From assembly GCF_036320965.1 (NCBI RefSeq), contig NC_092225.1, positions 53,617,868-53,681,867 on the forward strand: a stretch of 64,000 bases of DNA. Reading direction: 5' to 3'. The notes beneath the pieces were generated by a model. The model was not told where the DNA came from and made no database searches. It saw only the letters and a list, made by a program, of their open reading frames with translations. Shown piece after piece: positions 46,501 to 58,100 of the stretch. How positions within the stretch are numbered: the stretch's first letter is position 1; every line of letters begins with the position of its first letter. Position numbers and translations under genes: made by a program. The stretch is from Panulirus ornatus (Eukaryota; Arthropoda; Malacostraca; Decapoda; Palinuridae).

Positions 46501-49500
46501 CACGCAAATATACATACCTACACAGCTTTCCATGGTTTACCCCAGATGCTTCACATGCCCTGATTCAATCCACTGACAGCACGTCAACCCCGGTATACCA
46601 CATCGATCCAATTCACTCTATTCCTTGCCCTCCTTTCACCCTCCTGCATGTTCAGGCCCCGATCACACAAAATCTTTTTCACTCCATCTTTCCACCCCCA
46701 ATTTGGTCTCCCACTTCTTCTCGTTCCCTCCACCTCCAACACATATATCCTCTTGGTCAATCTTTCCTCACTCATTCTCTCCATGTGCCCAAACCATTTC
46801 AAAACACCCTCTTCTGCTCTCTCAACCACGCTCTTTTTATTTCCACACATCTCTCTTACCCTTACGTTACTTACTCGATCAAACCACCTCACACCACACA
46901 TTGTTCTCAAACATCTCATTTCCAGCACATCCATCCTCCTGCGCACAACTCTATCCATAACCCACGCCTCGCAATAATACAACATTGTTGGAACCACTAT
47001 TCCTTCAAACATACCCATTTTTGCTTTCCAAGATAATGTTCTCGACTTCCACGCATTCTTCAAGGCTCCCAGAATTTTCGCCCCCTCCCCCACCCTATGA
47101 TCCACTTCTGCTTCCATGGTACCATCCGCTGCCAGATCCACTCCCAGATATCTAAAACACTTTACTTCCTCCAGTTTTTCTCCATTCAAACTTACCTCCC
47201 AATTGACTTGACCCTCAACCCTACTGTGCCTAAAAACCTTGCTCTTATTCACATTTACTCTTAACTTTCTTCTTTCACACACTTTACCAAACTCAGTCAC
47301 CAGCTTCTGCAGTTTCTCACATGAATCAGCCACCAGCGCTGTATCATCAGTGAACAACAACTGACTCACTTCCCAAGCTCTCTCATCCACAACAGACTTC
47401 ATACTTGCCCCTCTTTCCAAAACTCTTGCATTCACCTCCCTAACAAACCCCATCCATAAACAAATTAAACAACCATGGAGACATCACACACCCCTGCCGC
47501 AAACCTACATTCACTGAGAACCAATCACTTTCCTCTCTTCCTACACGTACACTGGAGGAAGTGAAGTGTTTTAGATATCTGGGAGTGGATCTGGCAGCGG
47601 ATGGAACCATGGAAGCAGAAGTGGATCATAGGGTGGGGGAGGGGGCAAAAATTCTGGGAGCCTTGAAGAATGTGTGGAAGTCGAGAACATTATCTCGGAA
47701 AGCAAAAATGGGTATGTTTGAAGGAATAGTGGTTCCAACAATGTTGTATGGTTGCGAGGCGTGGGCTATGGATAGAGTTGTGCGTAGGAGGATGGATGTG
47801 CTGGAAATGAGATGTTTGAGGACAATGTGTGGTGTGAGGTGGTTTGATCGATTAAGTAACGTAAGGGTAAGGGAGATGTGTGGAAATAAAAAGAGCGTGG
47901 TTGAGAGAGCAGAAGAGGGTGTTTTGAAATGGTTCGGGCACATGGAGAGAATGAGTGAGGAAAGATTGACCAAGAGGATATATGTGTCGGAGGTGGAGGG
48001 AACGAGGAGAAGAGTGAGACCAAATTGGAGGTGGAAAGATGGAGTGAAACAGATTTTGTGTGATCGGGGCCTGAACATGCAGGAGGGTGAAAGGAGGGCA
48101 AGGAATAGAGTGAATTGGAGCGATGTGGTATACCGGGGTTGACGTGCTGTCACTGGATTGAATCAAGGCATGTGAAGCGTCTGGGGTAAACCATGGAAAG
48201 TTGTGTAGGTATATATATTTGCGTGTGTGGACGTATGTATATACATGTGTATGGATGTGGGTTGGGCCATTTCTTTCGTCTGTTTCCTTGCGCTACCTCG
48301 CAAACGCGGGAGACAGCGACAAAGCAAAAAAAAAAAAGAAAAAAAAATCTACAAGCTCTTTACCATTTTCATTTACAACACTGAACACCCCTTGTATACC
48401 AATTATTCCCTCAACTGCCACATTACTCACCTTTGCATTCAAATCACCCATCACTATAACCCGGTCTTGTGCATCAAGACCACTAACACACTCATTCAGC
48501 TGCTCCCAAAACACTTGCCTCTCATGATCTTTCTTCTCATGCCCTGGTGCATATGCACCACTAATCACCCGTCTCTCTCCATCAACTTTCAGTTTTACCC
48601 ATATTAATCGAGAATTTACTTTCTTACATTCTATCACATACTCCCACAACTCCTGTTTAATATATAAATATATCCCCAGGGATATATTTATTTTTATTAA
48701 TTTATTATATTTTGCTTTGTCGCTGTCTCCCGTGTTTGCGAGGTAGCGCAAGGAAACAGACGAAAGAAATGGCCCAACCCACCCCCATACACATGTATAT
48801 ACATACACGTCCACACACGCAAATATACATACCTATACATCTCAATGTACACATATATATACACACACAGACACATACATATATACCCATGCACACAATT
48901 CACACTGTCTGCCTTTATTCATTCCCATCACCACCTCACCACACATGGAATACCATCCCCCTCCCCCCTCATGTGTGCGAGGTAGCGCTAGGAAAAGACA
49001 GCAAAGGCCCCATTCATTCACACTCAGTCTCTAGCTGTCATGCAATAATGCCCGAAACCACAGCTCCTTTTCCACATCCAGGCCCCACACAACTTTCCAT
49101 GGTTTACGCCAGACGCTTCACATGCCCTGATTCAATCCACTGACAGCACGTCAACCCCGGTATACCACATCGATCCAATTCACTCTATTCCTTGCCCGCC
49201 TTTCACCCTCCTGCATGTTCAGGCCCCAATCACTCAAAATCTTTTTCACTCCATCTTTTCACCTCCAATTTGGTCTCCCACTTCTCCTCGTTCCCTCCAC
49301 CTCCGACACATATATCCTCTTGGTCAATCTTTCCTCACTCATTCTCTCCATGTGCCCAAACCATTTTAAAACACCCTCTTCTACTCTCTCAACCACGCTC
49401 TTTTTATTTCCACACATCTCTCTCACCCTTACATTACTTACTCGATCAAACCACCTCACACCACACATTGTCCTCAAACATCTCATTTCCAGCACATCCA

Positions 49501-52057
49501 TCCTCCTGCGCACAACTCTATCCATAGCCCACGCCTCGCAACCATACAACATTGTTGGAACCACTGTTCCTTCAAACATACCCATTTTTGCTTTCCGAGA
49601 TAATGTTCTCGACTTCCACACATTCTTCAAGGCTCCCAGAATTTTCGCCCCCTCCCCCACCCCATGATCCACTTCCGCTTCCATGGTTCCATCCGCTGCC
49701 AGATTTACTCCCAGATATCTAAAACACTTCACTTCCTCCAGTTTTTCTCCATTCAAACTCACCTCCCAATTGACTTGACCCTCAACCCTTTTTATCGAGG
49801 ATGCAAGGCATGTGTACGTGTAGGAAGAGAGGAAAGTGATTGGTTCTCAGTGAATGTAGGTTTGCGGCAGGGGTGTGTGATGTCTCCATGGTTGTTTAAT
49901 ATGTTTATGGATGGGGTTGTTAGGGAGGTGAATGCAAGAGTTTTGGAAAGAGGGGCAAGTATGAAGTCTGTTGGGGATGAGAGAGCTTGGGAAGTGAGTC
50001 AGTTGTTGTTCGCTGATGATACAGCGCTGGTGGCTGATTCATGTGAGAAACTAGAGAGGGGTAGCTTGTGGGATGTCTGACCATTATTTAATGGAGGCAA
50101 GAGTGAAGATTTGTAGAGGTTTTAGGAAAAGAGGGAACGGTATTGTTGAGAAGAGAATGGTGAAAGTGAGCTTGGATAAGAGACTTGTGTGAAGAAGTAC
50201 CAGGAGAGCTAGAGTGTCAAATGGAAAAAGGTGAGAGTAAATGAGTAAGGGAAGTGGGTGAGGTATTTAGGGATGTATTGCTGGCATATGCAAGAGATGC
50301 ATGTGGCATGTGGGGAGATTAGAAAAGGTAATGAATGGTAAGATGAAGTAAAGTTGCTAGTGAAAGAGAGAAGGGAGGCATGTGGGCATTACTTAGAGGG
50401 AAGGACTACAAATGATAGGAGTATTCTATAATAGAAAGTGGCTGGAGGTCAAGAGGTAGGTTCAGGGGTTGAAAAGAGGACAAATGAGAGTTGGGGTGAG
50501 CAAGTATCAGTAAACTTCAGGGAAAATAAGATGTTTTGGAGGAGGTTAATGATGTCCAAAAGACAAGAAAACGAATAGGAACATCGAATAATGGGATAAA
50601 AGGTGAAGTGGTAATGGTTAGTGATGAAATTAAGAGATTGAGTGAGTATTTTGAAAGTCTGTTGAATGTATTTGTTGATAGGGTGGGAGATTTAGGATGT
50701 TTAAGTCAGGGTGATGTGCAAAGTGAGAAAGTCATGAAAAGTGAAGAGGTGAAAGCTTTATGATGATGAAATGTGGGAAGGTGGCTGAAGTGGGTGGTAT
50801 TGTTGTTCAGTTCATGAAGAAACAGGATGAATGTGTTGTTGATTGGCTAGTTAGGATTTCATTGTATGTATGGATCATGGTGAGGTGCCTGAGGATTGGG
50901 AGAATGCATGTAGACTGCCATTGTTTAAAAGGAAGTGGGATAGAGGTGAGTGTTCAAACTGCAAAGGCATAAGTTTGTTAAGTGTACTGTTAAGTGGTAT
51001 GGGAGGGTAGTGATTGAGAGAGTTAAGGCATGCACAGAGGGTCAGAGTGAGGAGGAGCAGCGTGGTTTCAGAAGTGTTAGGGGATGAGTGAATCAGGTAC
51101 TTTCATTGAAAGATGTGTGAGAAATACTTAGAGAAATGGATGCATTTTTACATGGCATTTATGGATCTGGAGAAAGGATGTAATGTGGTTGTTAGAGATG
51201 CCTTGTGGAAGGTTGTTAAGAATATATGGCATGGGAGGAGAGCTGTTAATGGCAGAGAAGTTTTGGTGAAAGGTGTAAAGCATTTATACAAGTAGGAAAA
51301 GAGGAGAGTGAATGGTTCCAAGTGAAGGTTGGTCTGTGGCAGGGGTGTATGATGTCACCATGGCTGTTGAATTTGTTTATAGATAGGTTAATGGGGGAGT
51401 CTTGGAGAGAGGGGTGAGTAATGCAGCCTGTAGGGGATGAGAGGGCCTGACAAGTAAGTTGGTTGTTGTTTGGTGACGATACTGCACTGGTGGCGGAATT
51501 GAGTGTGAAACTACAGAAGTTGGTAACTGAGTTTGGAAAAGTGTAAAAGGAGGGAGTTGAAAGTAAATGTGAATAAAACCAAGGTTATTAGGTTTAGCAG
51601 AGTTGAGAGACAAGTTAGTTGGGGTGTGAGTTTGAATGGAGAAAAATTAGAGGAGGTGAAGTGTTTTATATATGTGTGAGTGGACATGGCAGCAAATGGG
51701 ACCATGGAAGCAAAAGTGAGTCATAGGGAGGGCTGAAGGTTCTGGGAGTGCTGAAGAATGTGTGGAAAGAGATTATTATCTGGGAGGGCAAAAATTTTTA
51801 TGTTTGAAGGTTTTTTTTTTTTTTTTTTTTTCATACTATTCGCCATTTCCCGCGATAGCAAGGTAGCGTTAAGAACAGAGGACTGGGCCTTTGAGGGAAT
51901 ATCCTCACCTGGCCCTCTTCTCTGTTCCTTCTTTTGGAAAAAAAAAAAAAAAAAGAGAGGGGAGGATTTCCAGCCCCCCGCTCCCTTCCCTTTTAGTCGC
52001 CTTCTACGACACGCAGGGAATACGTGGGAAGTATTCTTTCTCCCCTATCCCCAGGGA

Positions 52058-52125
<68 letters not shown>

Positions 52126-55100
52126 GTCAGTGGATTGAACCAGGGCACGTGAAGCGTCCGGGGCAAACCATGGAAAGCTGTGTGGGGCCTGGATGTGGAA
52201 AGGGAGCTGTGGTTTCGGGCATTATTGCATGACAGCTAGAGACTGAGTGTGAACGAATAGAGCCTTTGTTGTCTTTCCCAGCGCTGCCTCGCACACATGA
52301 GGGGGGAGGGGGATGGTATTCCATGTGTGGCGAGGTGGCGATGGGAATGAATAAAGGCAGACAGTGTGAATTGTGTGCATGGGTATATATGTATGTGTCT
52401 GTGTGTGTATATATATGTGTACATTGAGATGTATAGGTATGTATATTTGCGTGTGTGGAGGTGTATGTATATACATGTGTATGGGGGTGGGTTGGGGAAT
52501 TTCTTTCGTCTGTTTCCTTGCGCTACCTCGCAAACACTGGAGACAGCAACAAAGCAAAATATATAAATATATAAAAATATATAAAGGTGTGTTGGAAATT
52601 ATGTATTTGAGGACAATATGTAGGCTTGGATGGTTTGATCATGTAAGTAATGAAAGGATGAGAGAAAGCTGTGGTAATAAGAAGACTGTGGTTAAGAGAG
52701 CGGAAAGGGGTGTACTGAAATTGTTTATACATACAGAGAGAATGAGTTGGAAAAGGTTGACAAAGAGGACATATGAGACAGAAGGTGGGGGGAACAAGGA
52801 GAACAGGAAGACTAAATTGGAGATAGAAGGATGGTGTGATAAAGATTTTGAACGATCAGGGCTTGAATAAATAAGAAGGTGAAAGGCTTGTATGGAATAG
52901 ATTGAATTTGAACAATTTTGTATACAGGAGTTGACGTGCTGTCAGTGAACTGAACCAAGGATTGTAAAGTGTCTGGTAAATCATGGGAAGGTCTGTAGGG
53001 CTTGGTTGTAGATAGAGAGCTGTGGTTTTGGCATATTACCCATGACAGCTAGAGATTGGATGTGAGTGGATGCAGCATTTCTTCGTCTGTTCTTGGTGCT
53101 ACCTTGCTAACATGGGGAACGGCAATTATGTATGAATAAAGAAAAGAAATACCTTGAATTTAAAATTTCACTTGAAAAAACAGGGAAGAGAAGAAAAGCT
53201 ATCAGTTACATAAGAAATAACCCATGGTACTTTTACTCATATATTAAGCGGAAATCCTGGAGTACAATCTCCTTCAGTGTACTGAAAACAGAATATATTT
53301 CTACAGATAACTGCAGGAGATGAGGGGGATTCTTAAAATGCAACATAAGTCAGTATTCAATGAGCCAAAAGCCACATTAAAGATAAATGACCAAACAGTT
53401 TTCTTCCTAAGCAGTAATTCTCCAGTGGTGCACATAGCAGATATCACCACCTCAACACAGGACTTTGTGAGGGTCAGTTGGAGCATGTCCATCTGTCTGT
53501 TTCTATCACTGATGCCCTTTCCCTTTGGGAACTCCCTTAAGGGGGTTGACACAGCAAAAGAGTCTCCATAATTGGTGAACAACAGTGTTGCTTCTTATCC
53601 TTCAGTGTCTCATCCTTATCAGGTCACTTGCAGAAGGCAACTCTAGTACATTGTTTTTAGAGGCTCCTATTTAATGTTCCTACCAACTAGTACTACCTAA
53701 TGTATTTACCTAATGTTCCAGCCTACTACTTCTATCTAATGATCCCACTTAGTGTTCCTATTACTTATACGTAATGCTCCTGTATTATGTTCCCACTTAC
53801 TACTGTCTATTGTCCATATCATTTTGCCAAAAGTCAGGGTTAGTGCATAGTTTTTACCACAGAAAAAGCTAGAGTTACTGGGAATGAGTAGTGTGAGTTC
53901 AGTGTTATGTGTGACAGAGAGGTTATATGTTTGTTGGCAGAATGCCAGCAGTTCACATGTGGGTAAAGCAGAGAGAAAAGACAGCTTCCTGGATTTGAGT
54001 AGTGCAACTTAACAACCACTGAAGTGCTGGCTCACTATGCAACTATCACTAACCCTTCCAATACCCAGATGGGTAGTACCAGTAATATACCTCCTTGGTT
54101 GGTGGCTGCCTACCATCTACTACCTAACTTGGTTTTCATAAAGAAATGCAAAACATCTTTAGCACGAGCACTAGATATCTTCTGGTATCATTCCCAAGAG
54201 TGTAAGATTGACTCACATTGCCCCACTCCACAAAAGTGGAAGCAGAGCCATCCCCAAAATATATTGACTGAAAGCTTTAACATTGTCAATTATTAAAACC
54301 TTTGAAAGAGTCCTGAGAGGCAAATTGAAAGATGGAACTAATCAGTCATTTTAACCCAGGACAGTATGGATTTAGATAGGAAGATCTTGCTTTTCTCAGT
54401 TACTTTGCCTCTATGATAGGCTTATTGAAGCTCTGGAAAACATGCAGAATGCTGATGGGATTTACATGGACTTTGCAAAATCATTTAACACATTTTGCCA
54501 TGGTGTCAGAGCACATAAAATGCAGAAGATGGGAATTACCATGGAAATTTTGAGATGGATATGCAACTTTTTAACTGACATCACAACACATAAACCATCA
54601 GTTTCACAAGGCCATCCATTGTGACCTGAAAGATTTCCCAAAGAAATTATTATGGACAATCCCTGCTCCTTGGAAAAATTCAAATGATTCACACTTAAAA
54701 TTCATTTGGAAAAATTTGTGATATACAAAGGAAAATATGGTAATTGAAGCAAAAATTTGGTACTTACATAGACCAGTGAAAATGGAAGAACAATAGTTTT
54801 ACAGAATTTTTTTTTAAGTAAATTTTTCATTCATTCTCAGTTGGTGCTTTGTGTGTCAGCAAGTTAGTGCCAGGAATAGGTAATAAAAGGCCACATTTGC
54901 TTACATCCATTATCTAGCTATCATGAGCAGTGCACTGAAACCACAGCTATCTATCCAAAACCAGGCCCCGTGACCTTTCCATGGTTTACCCTGTCTGCTT
55001 CATGTGCCCTGGTTTAGTCCAGTGACAGCATGTTGACCCCTGTATACCACATTGTTCCAAGTCACACTTTGCCATGCATATCTGTCATCCTTCTGTATGT

Positions 55101-58100
55101 TCAGGTCCCAGTCACTCAAAATCTTTTTCACTTCATCCTTCCAGCTTCAACTTTGTCTCCCTTTTCTCCTTGTTCCCTCCACTTTTGACACATACATCCT
55201 CTTTTTTAACTTCTCACTCATTCTCTCCATATTTCAAACCATTTCAAGACACCCTCTTCAGCTCTCATAACCAATCTTTTTATTACCACACCTGTCTTGT
55301 GGCATGAGAAGCGTGGGAGGTGGGCAGATTAGAAAGGGTAGTGAGTGGTGGGATGAAGAAGTAAGATTATTAGTGAAAGAGAAGAGAGAGGCATTTGGAC
55401 GATTTCTGCGGGGAAAAAATGCAAATGAGTGGGAGATGTATAAAAGAAAGAGGCAGGAGGTCAAGAGAAAGATGCAAGAGGTGAAAAAGAGGGCAAATGA
55501 GAGTTGGGGTGAGTGAGTATCATTAAATTTTAGGGAGAATAAAAAGATGTTTCGGAAGGAGGTAAATAAAGTGTGTAAGACAAGGGAACAAATGGGAACT
55601 TCAGTGAAGGGGGCTAATGGGGAGGTGATAACAAGTAGTGGTGATGTGAGAAGGAGATGGAGTGAGTATTCTGAAGGTTTGTTGAATGTGTTTGATGATA
55701 GAGTGGCATATATAGGGTGTTTTGGTCGAGGTGGTGTGCAAAGTGAGAGAGTTAGGGAGGACGATTTGGTGCCATTGTACAAAGGCAAAGGGGACAAAGG
55801 TGAGTGTTCAAATTACAGAGGTATAAGTTTGTTGAGTATTCCTGGGAAATTATATTGGAGGGTACTGATTGAGAGGGTGAAGACATGTACAGAGCATCAG
55901 ATTGGGGAAGAGCAGTGTGGTTTCAGAAGTGGTAGAGGATGTGTGGATCTGGTGTTTGCTTTGAGGAATGTATGTGAGAAATACTTAGAAAAGCAAATGG
56001 ATTTGTATGTAGCATTTAAGGATCTGGAGAAGGCATATGATAGAGTTGATAGAGATGCTCTGTGGAAGGTATTAAGAACATATGGTGTGGGAGGCAAGTT
56101 GTTAGAAGCAGTGAAAAGTTTTTATCGAGGATGTAAGGCATGTGTACGTGTAGGAAGAGAGGAAAGTGATTGCTTCTCAGTGAATATAGGTTTGCGGCAG
56201 GGGTGTGTGATGTCTCCATGGTTGTTTAATTTGTTTATGGATGGGGTTTTTAGGGAGGTGAATGCAAGAGTTTTGGAAAGAGGGGCAAGTATGCAGTCTG
56301 TTGTGGATGAGAGAGCTTGGGAAGTGAGTCAGTTGTTCGCTGATGATACAGCGCTGGTGGCTGATTCATGTGAGAAACTACAGAAGCTGGTGACTGAGTT
56401 TGGTAAATTGTGTGAAAGAAGAAAGCTGAGAGTAAATGTGAATAAGAGCAAGGTTATTAGGTACAGTAGGGTTGAGGGTCAAGTCAATTGGGAGGTAAGA
56501 TTGATTGGAGAAAAACTGGAGTAAGTGAAGTGTTTTAGACATCTGGGAGTGGATTTGGCAGCGGATGGAACCATGGAAGCGGAAGTGAATCATAGGGTGG
56601 GGGAGGGGGCGAAAATTCTGGGAGCCTTGAAGAATGTGTGAAGTCGAGAACATGGAAGTTGAGAACATTATCTCGGAAAGCAAAAATGGGTATGTTTGAA
56701 GGAATATTGGTTCCAACAATGCTGTATGGTTGCGAGGCGTGGGCTATGGATAGAGTTGTGTGCAGGAGGGTGGATGTACTGGAAATGAGATGTTTGAGGA
56801 CAGTATGTGGTGTGAGGTGGTTTGATCGAGTAAGTAATAATAGGGTAAGAGATGTGTGGTAATAAAAAGAGTGTGGTTGAGAGAGCAGAAGAGGGTGTTT
56901 TGAAATGGTTTGGTCACATGGAGAGAATGAGTGAGGAAAGATTGACCAAGAGGATATATGTGTCAGAGGTGTTGGGAACGAGGAGAAGTGGGAGACCTAA
57001 TTGGAGGTGGAAAGATGGAATGAAAAAGATTTTGAGTGATTGGAGCCTCAACATGCAGGAGGGTGAAAGGCATGCAAGGAATAGAGTGAATTGGAACGAT
57101 GTGGTATACCGGGGTCGATGTGCTGTCAATGGATTGAACCAGGGCATGTGAAGCATCTGGGGTAAACCATGGAAAGTTCTGTGGGGCCTGGATGTGGAAA
57201 GGTAGATGTGGTTTTGGTGCATTATTACATGACGGCTAGAGACTGAGTGTGAACGAATGTGGCCTTTGTTGTCTTTTCCTAGTGCTACCTCGCACACAGG
57301 AGGGGGGAGGGGGTTGTTATTTCATGTGTGGTGGGGGTGGCGATGGGAATGAATAAAGGCAGACTGTATGAATTATATACATGTGTATATATGTATATGT
57401 CTGTGTATGTATGTATATGTATACATTGAGATGTATAGGTATGTATATTTGCGTGTGTGGACGTGTATGTATATACATGTGTATGTGGGTGGGTTGGGCC
57501 ATTCTTTTGTCTGTTTTCTTGCGCTACCTCGCTAATGTGGGAGACAGCAGTAAAGCAAAATAAATAAAGTAAATAACCTGTCTTATACTCCTTTATTACT
57601 TAATCAAACCACCTCACACCACATACTGTTTTCAAATGTTTCATTTCCAGTACTTCCACCTTCATCCATGCATCCTCATGCCTTGTATCCATATAACATT
57701 GTTGGTTCTGCTCTGCCTTTAAACATGCCAAGACACCCTCTTTAACTCTCATAACCAATTTTTTTATTACAACACCAGTCTTGTACCCTTTTATTACTTA
57801 ATCAAACCACCTCACACCACATACTGTTTTCAGATGTTTCATTACCAATACTTCCACCTTCATCCATACATCCTCATGCCTTGTATCCATATAACATTGT
57901 TGTTACTACTCTGCCTTTAAACATGCCAATTTTTGCCCTTCCAGACAACAACCTCACTTTCCACACATTCTCCAGTGCTATTAGAACCCTCTTTTCCTTG
58001 CCTACCCTATTACTCATTTTCACTTCTTTAGTTTCATTCACTGCCATGTTGACTCTCAGGTATCTAAAATATTTCACTTCTCTGATGCCTGTTCCCTTCT

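Larger units (their letters stand above)
50056..53125 (+). mobile_element. Old LINE-A copy, plus strand, interrupted at 51807-52584
   Basis: It starts in the endonuclease C-terminus (GGATGTCTGACCATTATTTA), then linker (50536-50763), RT (50760-51295, KCGKVAEVGGI, EKYLEKWMHFYMAFMDLEKG), RT box near 51465, and the YLGV region to 51806. After an insertion of other elements it resumes at 52585 (GVLEIMYLRTICRLGWFD) and ends in a 3' UTR near 53125. Heavily mutated. Confidence 0.8.

Noticed and set aside
46388..48345. Head-to-head LINE-A pair as a twin-priming inversion
   Set aside because: Both arms have their own tail, which a single twin-primed insertion cannot produce.
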